NCBI GenBank assembly: GCA_028532985.1
Contig: JANCIK010000014.1
Location: 151,455-215,454, forward strand
Length of the DNA stretch: 64,000 nt
Origin: Stropharia rugosoannulata
Lineage: Eukaryota > Basidiomycota > Agaricomycetes > Agaricales > Strophariaceae
Reading direction: 5' to 3'
How positions within the stretch are numbered: the first letter of the stretch is position 1; every line of letters starts with the position of its first letter. A model generated the notes under the pieces. That model did no database searches and was not told where the DNA came from. It saw nothing but the letters and a program-made list of their open reading frames with translations. Made by a program: the position numbers and the translations under genes. Below, piece after piece: positions 1 through 13,415 of this stretch.

Positions 1-1311
1 AGTCCTTTCCCTCGAGAACCAGAGTCAGCCCCACCCTCCGCACGCTGGGGGCTCCGTCGTCGGGGGCACCTGCACACGCAGCAGGCGATCTTTGATGCGA
101 TTGATTGGATCGGCAGCGTGCTGACGTTTTTTGTCTTTTCTTTCTTCTTCGCTTTTGCTTCAGCTTTGCCCCTACCTGACCCGACCCGACTGACGTGCGT
201 GCATCCGCGTACGCCGCCGTTAACGCCGCCGTCGGCGTCTCGCTGCGCACCCCCCACCTCCGCCTCCGGCCCAGCGGAGCAGTGCAGCGGCGCCGCCCCC
301 GCGGACTCAACCTCGCTCGCCCGCGCCTCCGCATCCCACCCCTGCCTGCGCAAGCGCAAGCGCCGAAGAGGACTGCGCCTGGCAGCGCGAGTGCTTCCTG
401 GCGCTCTGCTTCAATCGACACGACGAAGGCGAGCCCGTTCGTCCCGCGCGTCGCGATGAAATAGGAGGCGGACGCGGAGGACGAGGATGAGGTGCGCGAT
501 CAGAGGGTTGACAACGAGCGTCGAGGAGGAGGCGGATGAGCAGCATGGGGACCGGGTTGAGGATCAAGTCGTCGAGGACGACGAAGATGAAGGTGGGGGG
601 GGGGGGGTACTGGGTTGAACGCGAAGACGGAGGAGAGGGCGGAGAAAATTGAGGAGAAGGCGCCTGTGGAGGAGGAGAGCGCAGCGCAGAGGATGGACTT
701 TGCGACGATGAAGACCAAAGCGACGATAATAAACTAGAAAAGTGCTGCGAACCTAAAGCTGGGACGAAGCCCGTCGTTGACAATATCCGGAAAACGCCTA
801 AGGGGTACTAAAACGAGAGCCAACGCCGCGATTTAACATCAATCGACAACCAGTCAACGGACGGTAGCAGCAACAAAACGCGCACGCGCGCGAGAGAGAG
901 CAAGTCGTCGGAAAAGGCGAGGACGCGCAAGGTCAAAGCTTAGACCAAACTTACGCTACGGGCTTCGGGTTTGCGCAACACGGCCACGCCTGTATGCCAG
1001 CGAAGTGCCGGCGCTGTTTAACAACCCCCCCTCCATCAACTTCTCGCAGAACTATTGAACCAGATCGCGGTCGTGAATCCCTTATCAACGCACTCCATCA
1101 AGCCTTCGGGGCCTCGCATGCAAGTCCAGCTGCGGTCGGATGCATTCAAGCCCAGTGGACGGCATCCCACCGGGAAGTCCCAGACGTACGTCGTTTTTTT
1201 TATTTGCATTCGTACGCGTTGGCACATCTTCTGACTTCATGATGACAGCTTCTCGACTGCCGCAGACAACCAGCCCACCGCCCTTGTACAGTCTTAAAGC
1301 TGAGTGTTTGA
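1..1311. other. GC-rich region without a convincing gene
   Basis: No open frame here has a recognisable domain. Overlapping frames between 118 and 783 are Pro/Ser/Arg-rich on both strands, as expected from GC-rich low-complexity DNA. A stretch around 460-590 reads as an acidic Asp/Glu-rich peptide on the plus strand but is broken by stops. A run of 13 G lies at 595-607. The region is probably decayed host sequence like the BiP relic that follows. Confidence 0.5.
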
Positions 1312-1509
1312 ACTGGCAAGGCCGAGTCCATCGCCATCACCAACGAGAAGAGGCGCATCTCTCAGGAGGAGATCGACCGCATATCCGTCGATACCGAGCG
1401 CGTCGCATCTGAGGACGAGGCTCAGCGCAAGCGCATCGAGGCCCTCAATTCACTGCCGTCATTCGCGTACAGTCTCAAGGCGCAGCTCGGGGCGCTGGAG
1501 GGCCGTTGA
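1312..1509 (+). pseudogene. ER Hsp70 (BiP/Kar2-like) substrate-binding-domain fragment
   Basis: A 65-codon open stretch ending in TGA reads TGKAESIAITNEKR, then EEIDR, then ASEDEAQRKRIEALNSL and FAYSLKAQLG. This is the linker between the beta-sandwich and helical lid of Hsp70, and the EDEAQRKRIEALNSL wording fits the ER-resident BiP/Kar2 subfamily. A stop lies directly upstream, and no ATPase domain or KDEL-type end is visible nearby, so only about a tenth of the protein remains. Full-length BiP is an ATP-driven chaperone of the ER lumen. This copy cannot encode one and is a gene relic. Confidence 0.7.
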
Positions 1510-4500
1510 TCAATACGCATCGACACCTGTTGAGGCTCAACCCACGCATTGCTGTCGCCTGCAGCGCCGGGCAGCAGACCACTGAGCATCTTTTCCACGA
1601 CACACGTCCGTCACACCTCCGACAGACCCGGTTCAGCATGCTGTTCACACGCCCTCCGCTCCGCTGGACCTCGAGAACGCCCCGTACGTCTAGCTAAGCA
1701 TGTGCTCTTGAATTCTATTCAGCTATATTCTTGGTGTTTAAAACGTAGAAAAATCCATTCAAACCCATATCATATTTATTCAGCCAGTTCATTTGTCTTC
1801 GCACTTATAGACATCTATCTGCGGTCTTTAAACATACGTTGGGTTCCTTTTACCAAGACCAATCCATATGCTCTGGCGCACTACACTTGCTGCAGATTGA
1901 ATGGACCTAGACAAATTCATGCAACTCATTGGCATCTAACTGCCAACCATGTGCATACCCCTGCAATTGTCCGCTTATGCGTTGCGTCATTCTCTCTTTA
2001 ACCCACCATGTCCTTGAGCCTGCGACCAACATCCGTCCACTCTGACGACCTCCCCCGGTTTACAACAGCCCGTTGGCATGCACCAACCACAGATCAAATA
2101 TAATGCCCATGTGAACTCACCCCATTTGCCCCCTGCCCGGGTCTGCCCTGGCATATGACGACGCAAACAAAGGGCTGGAGTGTTCGCTGCCCCATCTGTT
2201 CTATGGAATGCAAATCACTAGGATTGACGACACTCTGTCTTGTCCACTCCCAAATGACATGCCGTGGCCACCCAACGGCCGACTCCGCCTTGTGCTCAGA
2301 AGGTTGACAGCTGGAGATATGCACCGGCACATATGCTGTTGTGAAAGAGGTCTTCTATATCCGAAGGTAGTTAGCCACAGCGTTGAATGCGCCTGAAGTA
2401 GCTTGCCAACCTCTACGATGCATCATAGCCTTCAAAATATCTCAGGCCAGCGCATATATGAGCCTTAAATGTTTACTTAACTCGCTCTCCACTCACTCAT
2501 TGCCTTTAGCATTTGTCAAAGATGATTTGTGTTGATTTGTGATTGCGTAAATGTTTCCAGCACGCAGATGCTACCAGGCTCTACCATAGATGGCGAGGGA
2601 GTATGGCAGCTCTACGAAAAAACATTGAAGAAAGATTGTAAGTTGAAGGGCGCTAAGAAGTTCTCTGCGTGCAGCGTTTGAGACCCAGCCAATTTTTCAG
2701 CGCGCAACAGTAAATCAAGAAATACATCTGTGTTCTTCTTTCTCATATAGTCCGTGAAGGCAGTCCTTGTAGAGAGTACGTCAGTAAATGCAATAACATA
2801 CGGCGTTATAGAGTTCTTGAGGGAGTGCATTGATCATATTGATGCGAGGATGGTGGTCCGGCAATGATGCACTTATAATTGATGTAGCTGTTCGCAGCTA
2901 GAGTATCTATGAACACCGTAAGTAGAAGAAGCCAGCTGGGGACGTGGCTCACATGCCCGCGTAGGGACTTGCAGCCTTCGAAGGGCATTAGTGGCATGCC
3001 GAAATGACTGCCTTGAATTTACTCTTTAATACGAATTTATATGCAAAGACTTTCATACATCACCATGATACGCGCTTTCTGTCTTGATCTGGAAGAAGGG
3101 GAAGGGACTCGAGGTTCAGCCATTGTCGTGATATAACAACAACCCTGTGGATTGTATGAGCCTGTATGTAAGCTGTATTGTTAAAAAGCAACATACCAAA
3201 ACGGGTTCATACAACATAACTGCTCGCCTCGGACAAGGGTGGTGGCCTACGGTCATAATTTGGTATAATTAGCCTCAGTCAACGGCTTCCAGGCTTGGCT
3301 CAAAGCTGGGACGTGCATGTGTGATTCATGCCGTTTTTCTGTGATACAAGGATAACATTTGTGTGCATAAGGCATTATGCAATTATAGCCACCAGAGATA
3401 TGAGAAAAAGTCGCCACGTCGCGAATGAAGAGTGTACAAGAGACTATGAAGGCTATGTATCGGATACGAAAAAAGACAAAGAATATGCAGCAGTGGAGGA
3501 CGGGCTTACGGTAAAGAGATGTCCCACTAGCAAGGTCCCACTGCAGACTCGTTACCTTGAACGTCGCTGGCAGTGGAAGAAGGGCCGAGCTCACTGCGTC
3601 CTGCAGCTCGAACACTGCACTGGACGACAACTATGGACAAGCACGAGAAGATGCATACTGAATTGAAGCGCCGCAGCAGGGGGCTTACGAAGTACGGCCA
3701 GGGTCGTCATTCAGAGGTACGTCCGTCCTTCGCGCACTGAACATTCAGCGCAGCCAACAAAATCATAGGCGAGGACTAGCTGCCTTGACAGATTTCGCAG
3801 CTCGCGTGGGCACCAAGTGAGCACAGAGACATTGGCGCTGTGAGTAACTGGACCGGACTGCATGAGATTTACTGCCTGACATACCCACTGCATAGGTAGT
3901 GCTGCGTCTCCCAGGCTCAGGAGTCAGCCATGTTGGTTCACCATGGTAACTCCTAGCAGACACGAGAGCTGCCATGCTCACTCGTGTGCTGTGAGCGCTG
4001 TACGCGCATAGGTGAGTAACTAAACTAAACTGTGTTGATACCACGAACTAACCTACCTTCCTGGCAGGGGTACAATCTCTTCATTCATCATTCATCGGCA
4101 TCCGGCCATGTACGGGTATGTCATTCCAGAGCCTCAGTCGCAGTGCAGCCCGGGAAACAAGTGAAGTTACAACAGTGGGACACGTAGAAATAAGTCCTTG
4201 ATCTACGCTGTGCTTGCCTCGATTTGGGACGCAGTGCTTCTCGTGCACTGCCTCGTCGTGCTCTGGGCACTAGAAGGTACGCATTAGTGCACAGGAGATC
4301 GAGTTCCGATGGCAGGAGGATGTATAAAGGTAAGCATTCAATAAATACCAAGTAAATCGTACTCACCTCTCTATACGCAGCCCGTGTCTTTTGTGCACCA
4401 AGTACATAGCACCTCACCCTGCCCATACTTGTTCCAGGCGGTGCACGTTCTGTGCATTTTGATCATTTTTTTCTTTCCTCATGTCTGTCCCATAGCGTAC

Positions 4501-4647
4501 TTCGTCTGTGCCAGCTTGAGCTTGGTCGCTTCCGTAGGTATTCAATTTGGAGATTAAGTTGTACAATTTTGCAAACAGACCAACTCCAAAAACATAAAAT
4601 ATAAGATACAAAACAAATAATAAGATAGAGAGGTAGCGTTTTTAATA
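1510..4647. other. No recognisable gene
   Basis: All frames are short and none carries a motif I recognise. A plus-strand stretch near 3560-3720 reads for about 40 codons with a plausible coding texture (DKHEKMHTELKRRSRG) and ends before a GT. It may be a decayed exon, but I cannot name the gene. Confidence 0.4.
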
Positions 4648-7384
4648 TTAGTCTATGTCAGCAGCCGAATCCTGATATGCAGAGAACGATACAACCTTAC
4701 TGCCACGAGTTTTCAGAGTCCTCTTTTCTACATGTTGTTGCTTGGACCGTTTCCCATTATCAGAGGATTCACTCTTTGACCTAGAACGCTTGAGGCTTGA
4801 ATAGGTCGCATATAGAGGAACATCATCTTCTGGATGGTTTTCCTCAAGATATGTTTTTGCTTGAGTAAGGATTGAGGTGAATGTGGTGGAAGTAAGCGGC
4901 TCTGAAGAAGCTGGCAGCGGATCTGTCAAGAGACAAGATGCAAGGTGGGGATAGATTTTTAGGGCAAGCATCTTCATAAACTGTGCAATAGGGGCCCAGT
5001 AGTCGTTGAAAAAGGAATCAGGACTTGAGATCAGATTCATTATATCAATTTGCCTATTGTCCAGCATGAAGCGGCGTTCTTTCTCATGCCACCATGATGC
5101 AACACGATGAGGTTCCAGAAGTGGCCGCACGTCAACTGGATGAAGAGGTCTTGCAGTAAACCGACAGATATGGACTAGGACTAGGAATAATGACTCCAAG
5201 TCATGCGAAAGTTGGTGGACAATGGGCGCATCTGGCTTCGCAATGAATTCAAATGACATAAAGGGAAGTGTTCCCTATGAAACAACTCTGCATTAGCATA
5301 TATGTAATAAAAGTGACAACCCACGACGTACTGAAGTCCTTGAAGAAGATACGTCTTTTGCCCGGGAATAGTCATAGTCAACCAAAGCGCCACCTGATCC
5401 TACGTTTACTGGAGGCCCCTCATTACACATTGCGCTGTTCCACAACTCAGCACCAACAGGAATTAGCCCAGTCCGACTTGCTTCAGAGATATTTGTTGCT
5501 GGAGCAAGGATGTTGGGAAGAAACCGAACAATGACAAGGTTGTTAATTGATACGTCTCCATGTATCAATCCGCACTTTTTGTCAAGAAAATCCAGTTCTA
5601 TCAAATATCGGTTAAAATACTGCGAACATGAGAGTAAATTGGGTCTACTTACGCTTTACTATATCAAGAAACACTTGAATACACTCAAGTCGTGAGCGAT
5701 ATGAAGTGATGGGATCGCCTATGGGTCCTGAAACAATGCGGCGTCGAATACGATTAGACAAGGCCCAGAAAAGTGGACCTCGGTGTTCTGCAGTAGTGCT
5801 GACTTGAGAATCCCCAGCCACAAAGCGTGGGCCAAGGACTTTAAACCGTGCATCAAGTTCTTCGTCATCCTGAATTGTCTTGCTAATATTGGCGATATGG
5901 TCGATTTCCGAGCTATTATGTGTTTCCACAATCCACGAGTCTTTCAGAACATGAAAGCGTCCTTGGTCATCCTTGACGATATAAACACGAGTCCCTCTGC
6001 TGAAGAGATATGGCGACACATAGATTTCAGTGACAATAGTGAATTTCTGACCGCTTATGGTAACAGAAATGGGATATCCTGTGAATCTGTTAAATGTCAC
6101 CATAGGGTCTATGCCTAGAGTGCCGTCGCTTGCGAAGGTCAATGCATAGACTACTTTAGCAAGAAAGATTCCATGGAAACTAGATAGTGGTGCTGGCTCT
6201 GTGGCAGTAACACCGCTCCGGTCGATAAGTGCAACAAAGAAAGTCATATCGTCGAGCGTTTTCCCTGACATAGAGAGTGCCAGAATAAAGCGTCGGTGAA
6301 GTTGCGAGTCAAATATATTTGAAGCTTTTTCCATCAAGTTTGTCAAAATCTCTGCAGGCGTGCGTCTTGTGTTCGTTGTTACCTCAACCAAGGCTTGAAC
6401 AATTGACCATTTGAGGCGCGTGCTTTTAGGGACTTGATGACGGTATGTGCGATCAACAAGAACTATATCCGGTTTCCGAATTATAAGGCCATTGTTAAGG
6501 GGCTTGTTACATCCTTCATCATCAAATGACCGATCTCCGCAAACATAGTTGGGGTTTCTAGGTGATTTTGGAATAGCATTAGTAGAGTCGGCAGGGCCAC
6601 TTGGTTTGGGACCTTTGATAAGACCATGAATAATTCCCAATGAGTTTCCCAAGTGGTTTAGCCAGTCCTTTGCGCAACTTTCTTTAGACAGATCTGGAAG
6701 TGAACAGAAAGTTGCCGGCTCCTTAGAACTTGTTGCTTCCTTCCAGATCTCCTTGTTGCCTATTAACGCAGTCTGATTGAATGGAACTGGAAGCCTGGAG
6801 TCAGCAAGAAGCCAGTTGTCCAAAAAGCTTGCATCCTTCTCGATGACAACTTTCTTGGGGTCAGTATTTGCGTGTGTTATCGTCGCCATCTGGGTATACG
6901 CCTTCTGTAGCATATCAGGGGGCACAGAAGTCTCGGCAGATGTTGTAGCTGCAGCCTGGGATGACGCTGAAGTTAAGTTTTGAGTGCCAGAGATCCCGCT
7001 TGGATATGCAGAGTTTTTAGGAAGTAGGCCTTGGGACTTGATATAAGTACCGAATGCATCGGAGTGAGTAGTCGATGACCATAATTTGGGAGAAGGAAGT
7101 GTTGGAGGGATTGCACGAGGATCTCTTGGCACTGTAGGCAGCGATTCTGGGGCTGGTAAAGGACCCGATCTGTTTGATGACTGCTTGCTACCGGAGCCTG
7201 CTTTATAAGCGCTTTGGTAAGGCATATTCCAATATCCAGTATAAGACAATAAGCGCTGAGATAAACCGAGATGCCTTGAGCAAAAGTCAAAATCTGCAGA
7301 AGATGTAGAGAAAGGAGATGATATTTGAGGTGCAGATATCTGCAAATAAGACGACGTAGAGTCAAGAGGGTGTTGGCTAGTCAT
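4648..7384 (-). CDS. FunK1-type fungal protein kinase
   Basis: The spliced model has exons 7384-5660, 5619-5332 and 5274-4648. All junctions are GT-AG and in frame, giving 879 aa from an ATG. The long N-terminal third (about 300 aa, Ser/Pro-rich) is typical of the fungal-specific FunK1 family (Pkinase_fungal). Visible kinase landmarks are HVLK (VAIK-type lysine), the catalytic loop HGDVSINN at about residue 594, the metal-binding VDYDYSRAKD at about 653, and the family block GTLPFMSFEF followed by HDLESLFLVLVHIC. The basic C-terminal tail (KRSRSKSESSDNGKRSKQQ) suggests nuclear location. The catalytic loop has HGD instead of HRD. The gene is flanked by decayed sequence yet is fully open. Family assignment is confident; substrate and role are unknown. 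Confidence 0.88.
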
Positions 7385-8517
7385 TTTGGTTCTTAGAAGC
7401 TTTATGCAGGAGATCGGTAGGGTTCAAGACGTAAGAGTACGGCCTCGTACTGAACACAAGGCTATCGGCAGCCTTGGGGCTGGAATGAACAATTTTTCTT
7501 TGGAAACCGGATATACCCAGGGATTCCAAAGTAGGAACCCCCTGGGAATCGTGAATTTTCCAGTGATGTGACGCGTCAGGACACGGCCCGGCTGTTTATC
7601 TTGTTTCTGTATAAGAATCGTTGTCCCCCACATCGCTAATCCTCTACTCCACCTAAAATCGCCTGAGCTGAGTTGATGCTGGCAGTTTAGGCCTGGTCTT
7701 ATCTCTTCATTTCGTCATGGTTTGCTCACTGTGATCATTTATTGAGCCTCCAGGTCTCATTTTTCTTCCCCATCCCACATACTGGCTACGCAACCAACCC
7801 AGCCTTGCTCCTGCCTCACCGCAGTTTCCTTGCATCTCTGGCCTGGCTTAAGTGGGATGCTCATTGCGTTGCGGGCCTTGGCATGCATCCCCACGAATCC
7901 GCACAGAACCCACCCACCCAGCACCATGCGACAGCAGAACCTACTCAGAAAACACCCTATGAAGAATTGGGGTTAATAAGTGCCTACCTCTGGCCATGCT
8001 CATCAACAGACACACTGGAGTCTGGATGGAATCCGTCTGCCCTCTCCGCAGTGAGCTGGATCTGCCCCATCGCCCTGGAAAGATCCCCGTCATCTCCCCA
8101 GCCACCCTGTCTGCACTAATCTCGACAGGAATGAGCAAGCACAGTCCGAAAGTTCTACAGCCCATTTAGAGATTGCCGATTCAGAGAACCCTAAGAACAG
8201 TTTTCGTCAAAGTCCGCCAGAGATGCAACTTGCCCATACTTGTCTACCCTCATCCATCAGCATGTTAACCAGGGGCAGGGCGTCATCCAGGAACAAACCC
8301 CAGCTCTCCCCAAGGCTTATGGAAAAGCTCTGCCCGTGGAGCGCCTATATCTGACTCAGTAGAGGGTTGTGTTGGCTGAGATTAACCTGATTCTCGCTCC
8401 ATTGGTTTGCACCCTCAAAGAATGCGAAGAGCAGAATCGAAAACTCAAGGCTGAAGTACAAAACATCCGCTAGTGTAAAGCCATGGCTGCAGTCTTAAAG
8501 GAGCAAAGGGTTGGGGT

Positions 8518-8645
8518 CTTGTTGGTGTGCATGCCGATATCCTGACTCTTTGCTCCAGTATTTGTTCTGAAAACGCTTCTCAGCCTTGAAGGAAGCCCAA
8601 GAGCAGGCAAGCAAACGCTGCGGGCAAACGCAGAAAATACGCAGT
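8518..8645 (+). repeat. Diverged direct repeat, copy 1
   Basis: This stretch matches 9296-9424 in order and spacing, for example 'ctgactctttgctc' versus 'ttgactctgtgctc', then 'ggcaagcaaacgctgcgggc' versus 'ggcaagcaaacactgcgcgc'. In one frame both read as LTLCS, then GKQTLRANAE. They are about 780 bp apart, in the same orientation, with many substitutions and small indels. Confidence 0.6.
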
Positions 8646-9295
8646 GGGAGTTCCAACTTCTTCGCCAGCCCCTCTGTTCAGCTCTGGCATGTTTTGAGCC
8701 GCTCGTGTCAGCAGCTCACCTTCCTCCGCATACACTTGTGCGCCTGCAATATCCAACGCCCAACGGCAAGGGTTTCCAAGCTTTCATCTGTAGTAGGAAA
8801 TACGGCAACGAGACGCCCACGAACTGGTTTCGGATGAATCATGACATGCAATTATGTCGCGGCACTAGGTACGCGCCGTATTCTTCAAGTCGCAATTGTT
8901 GGCATGCGTCTCACCATCCGTACAGCGGACCCGCCCAAGGGCGCACTGAGAAAGCGCATTCGTACGACGCTGACGAAAAGGGCCGCGCCAGGCGCGTTGA
9001 CGTCTAAGACACGCTTTGGCTTCGTCATTCAGGAGGTGTCAGTGTAAACAATCCAGCTCAAAACCCAAGTTCGGCAATGCAGTCTAACAGCAAGCCCATG
9101 CCAACCCAACCAAGTTTGAAAGCCTCTGAAGGCCCATACTCAGGCTTCTACGTCCGGCTCGACTCCAACCGCTGCATCCGCAGCGCTGGTTAATCCATGA
9201 TTAGAGAGGAGGAACGCGCCCTGGTGTGACTTCATGAGATAGACCAAAGCGAAGCACAGGCCCTTGCACAGGCTGCCCCAGGTCTAGGCGAAGAC

Positions 9296-9424
9296 GTTGC
9301 TGGTGCGTACGCCTATGTTTTGACTCTGTGCTCTCGTATTCATCTGGAGAATGTTTCTCAGAGCTAAAGACAGCTCAACTGCAAGGCAAGCAAACACTGC
9401 GCGCAAACGCAGAGAAATTGCTGG
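9296..9424 (+). repeat. Diverged direct repeat, copy 2
   Basis: Partner of 8518-8645. This copy sits in a longer open frame (9328-9723) that reads GKQTLRANAEKLLASTPQELW, so it may preserve more of the ancestral coding frame. No family was recognised. Confidence 0.6.
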
Positions 9425-11044
9425 CATCTACGCCACAGGAGTTATGGGGCGCATCAAAGCGACTATCGCAAGGCGAAACGAACCTCAGTGGAATAGACAA
9501 AATGGAAAGATGCCGAGGACGCCATGCAGGGCATTCAGCGAGAACGATGGTCCTGTATGCTGTTACAAGTCTGCTTGGCGCGTTTGTGGAACTACGACGC
9601 ATGGCTTACAAGGCAACTATCGCACTGCCTCCTGAGAGTGCGACACAACACCCCCCAAAGCACACCAAAGCACACAGCCCTGAGGCGAGAGTCAAGCAGG
9701 GGCCTAATTACTGGATGGTGTAGCCTATGAATCATCTATGTGAGCCTTGCATAACTCGGACTCGAGTGCGTTCATCCCAACAAGCAAACGCGACATCACA
9801 AAGTGCTGGGGTGCACCCAAAATGCTTGAGCTTCTCGAAATCGAAATGCGCGATCTCTGGTCTATCTGCAACTTCAATGGAGGGAACCCCTGGATCAGAA
9901 TTCAAGTGGCTTAAGAACCTTGATTGTGTTTGACTTGTTTGTGCTCGGGAAGATCGTAAATGCATTTATATTACGCTGCGAATAATGACAAGTCAAGACA
10001 AGATCTCGCAGCAATAGCAAGTAAGGTCCAGTTACGATGACGTTGCATAGAGAGCAACTTCGTGGTAGACCCTGGAAATGCGAGTGGACAAACCAATACT
10101 TCAGTATGTCATCACAAGAAGATTGCAGGGTGCACCTGACAGTCTGGCGTCGTTTCTCGCTGTCTTGAAGGCTCCAGCACATCGCCAGCGACCAGCTCCG
10201 TCCATGCTGGATGATTCAGGCATATCAGCATAACGCAAGAGTACCTTGGTGACAAACCCTGCTGCACCTACCGCACTCATAGTGGGTTGAACTTATGTAT
10301 GCCCACCTGCTCCGCATTTGCTGATGCATGCCTCAGCCCTCAGGTTACTTCAATCGTTGCGATTGTCGAAGAAAATAAATCCCTTGGTTCTCGTCTTCCA
10401 CCATCACCGCCACCGTCGCCACAAGCATTCCGGATCCTCGCGCAATTGGCCGAGCTGAGGCTGTTATCGCAAAGCATCCGGAGCCGTGGGATTTAATCTT
10501 CAACGTCTGTTGGCATACATATACAGCCGTGGTGCTCAAGTATGCATCGGCCATGGACAACCTCCCCCATTGTCGGCTCCCAGTTGTTTAGGTCTGATAC
10601 TGCCTACGAAAGGACTCTGGTGTAGACAGCGCCAGTGGATCCTCAAAGACATTGTAGACTCCCCATTTCGTACCACACCCGGACGCGGAGAACACGACAC
10701 GCTGGCCGCTGTAGGGCGCTGTTGCGATTGCCAAGTCTCACGTCTGCTGCAGATTCAGTTGAACAGCAAACTGCTCTTATTTGCATGACATCGGAGTTGA
10801 CTGATTTGGCTGCCATGCCCTAGAACTGCGATCCCCTGAAAGACGTCGCGTCCGATATTAGTAACTTAAAGTTCAATTTGAGTGTTGACTTCGACGCGAC
10901 GACGCTCAATCGACGATACCCCAAGAATAGTCAGTAGTACAATTGAGCACTTAATACCTTCACTCGCAGGCCCGACCCCAGGCTGTCAAGAGCTATTTAG
11001 ATCAAGTGGAATATACCAGGACTCGATTGTGAATCTGTTAACCA

Positions 11045-12665
11045 AACCATCAGAACCCTGCGGTGAAAAAGTGTGAGCTACTACTGATTCTGCTTGTTCC
11101 TGTTCTTATCCCTGTTGCCAAGGCAAAAATTCTTACCGAGCCTTGACTCCCTCAACGACCCGTGCGCGTGAAGGTTCAGGTTCTATCACTACCTATTCAA
11201 CCGCTACGCCATTCCAGAGTTCTACAAGCGCCGTCGATCCTCCTGTTAGTATATACATTGGCACCGGTATGTTCCTGTACTGAAGATTCAAATGCTTGTT
11301 GAATGCTCATTAGCTCAATTAAAATAAAGTCATTCATCCTGCCGGCAACGTAGCTAAACAGCTGGTCGTATCTGGCCCTGCACATGTTGTTGAATGGCAT
11401 GCTGTCAGCTACGGGTGGTATGGAACATCTCTATGTAGCAGAGAAGGCTGCAAAGGAAAAGCGTCTCTGCCTGTACACTAGCGCTGCCGCACCCATATCA
11501 GGTCAAAGGTCAAATTAATCTCTGACTTTTGTTGCAATTGTTGTGTGAATCTAGAGCAGAGACCAGATCTCGGATGTGGAAAAGGATAAGCTAAGTTCAA
11601 TAAGGGGCCCAAGTAAGTTTAACAAACTCTGTTTTGAGATGCGGAAACTGAAATTATACAGCTCTCTGATCCAAGGTAGGCTTTCTACGCCCAGGAGGCG
11701 CGCGAATTTCTCCGCAAGCGATTGATCAGAAAGGACGCCAAGGTGCACGTTGATTTTGTGAGGCGCAAAGAAGGAGAATTTGACGAGTGGGGGTGTGCTA
11801 CCGTCCACTATTGAGGCCGTTCCGCGAGGCATCCTCACTATGTTTGCTATATTTGTCCTGACATTATTCATCAGCAATGTTGCTAAGCAACTTATCGAGA
11901 AAGGCCTTGGAGGCGCCGTCCGCCACAAACGTGATAAAGGGGACAGATCCCTAGGCTGCGATAAACTGATGACTGCCCAGTAAGCACAAGCTATTCTTCA
12001 GCCGCAGCAGATCGGCTTAAAGTATAGCTATTTTAGCTTAATGCTGTTGCAGACCTTCGCGGTATCCATTCCTCCGTCCAAGCAGCCTCTTAATATCTCA
12101 GAGGTGAGCTAAATAGGATTCAATATTAGATAGTATCTAATGCAAACACGAGACAAACAACAGTGCTACTCAATTGAACTGAAGCTTGCAAGTTTGCTTC
12201 GCATAAATATACACAACACAATGTCGAATCTAAAGCGGATACCACTGACAAATCCGGAGGTCGCATTGGATCGTTATACTTTAACTAAACGGAGAACGCC
12301 GCCCTCAATATTGTTAGAGAGGGCTTGTCTACGGTCCGCTCATTCTCCGCAGGGTGTCAACTTTACAACGCAGAGGTATGTAAGTCTGTTAATCTGACAC
12401 AGAACCGTTCCCTCATGTCGTTTGAATAGGAAGAAGTGAAGAAAGCTAAGCGCAATGTTTGTCCTTCTCACTACCTACTTGACTTCATTGACTGACGTCT
12501 GCCTAGATATGAAGCAATTTTGACGAAGAGGAAGTCAAAGCCGCGGACTCGGAGGCTGCCGCCGAAAAGGAGGGAGATGTCGGGTAATTCCGATGTCATT
12601 GTTAGCGACGTTCCAAAAAAAATGGATTTGCATTCTCGGTACAGATTCTGAACACGGAAGGTAAA
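11045..12665 (+). pseudogene. SND1/Tudor-SN (staphylococcal-nuclease domain protein) relic
   Basis: A run of blocks in the order of the SND1 protein is spread over three frames. They read PSEPCGEK; LPQRPVRVKVQVLSLP; TPFQSSTSA then VSIYIGT; HPAGNVAKQLVVSG then HVVEWHA; AEKAAKEKRLCLYTSA; FLRKRLIRKDAKVHVDFVR; NVAKQLIEKGLGGAVRHKRD; DKSGGRIGSLYFN; ENAALNIVREGLSTVRSFSA; EEVKKAKRN; and NGFAFSVQILNTEG. SND1 is an RNA-binding nuclease-like component of RNA-processing complexes. Introns remain (12376-12429 and 12457-12506 have GT-AG ends at plausible family positions), so this is a DNA-level copy, not a retrocopy. At least four frameshifts and several stops make it dead. The N-terminal third was not found upstream. 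Confidence 0.75.
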
Positions 12666-13415
12666 GGTTACAGCTACTTCGACCTCCATAGTTTTGTTAC
12701 CTACTGCAGTCCTTCAGGCATGGCAATTCGCTACGTTGGAGAAGCTAATGGCCGAACTCTCAGATGCCGCTGCTCTACTATTTCTCCAGCTGGATTTATA
12801 CTAATATGTACATTGTTCGCGTGTAAATAACCCATCCCAGGGTCTAAATATCTGACATATTATGGCCTCTTCTGGAAGGGGTCCTTGTGCGACGTGCTAC
12901 AACTGACCAATCCGGACCTAGCTCACCCTCTGTATTCTATTCAGATAAAGAGTCATTGCCTCCAAATGTCGCCCACCTGCGCACTCTTACCTATCCTACT
13001 CAAACTCAAGTGTTCGCTCCAATGCGACAGGCTGAGAAGACAAAATGGGTCGACTGGCCATTGCTCCCGGAATACGCAACGCTTGTGGATTTTTTGAGGA
13101 ACTGTCAAGGAGTTAGTCATACAAGGCTTACCATCAAGCTTCATGCTGAGATCATTACCTGATGAATGTGTTTGCTGTCTACCAGGCTATTGTGTTGATT
13201 CATGAGCACCCATGCTATTTATCTACGTGTCTATGTGCAGCCATGATATGAACTTCATTATTTGTTATTTGTAACTCTAGGTAGAATTATAAGCGGTAAC
13301 CAGTAAAGTTTGATAATGATGGAACAATGATGGAAGCGGAAATGGTCGCGTTAACAGAAAAGGAAATCGTCCGCATTTAGGACGATCAACAATTAGTTGA
13401 AGCTGCCACAGCGAG
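12666..13415. other. No recognisable gene
   Basis: An open frame at 12887-13162 (91 codons, PTQTQVFAPMRQAEKTKWVDWPLL) has coding-like texture but no known motif. It could be the tail of the SND1 relic or the end of another decayed gene. The last 250 bp should hold the promoter of the 13416 gene; no clear TATA box was picked out. Confidence 0.35.

Larger units (their letters stand above)
7385..11044. other. Decayed sequence with a diverged internal duplication
   Basis: No intact gene is seen. A Pro/Thr-rich frame (7742-8119) and several 60-130 codon frames (8586-9730) lack known motifs. Two segments near 8518-8645 and 9296-9424 are clearly related (see repeats). Further frames near 9730-10820 are short and mutually inconsistent. 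The stretch is probably one or more old mobile or host genes. Confidence 0.4.

Noticed and set aside
118..783. Pro/Ser/Arg-rich frames at the left edge
   Set aside because: GC-rich composition alone explains them; the plus and minus frames overlap and none has a recognisable domain.
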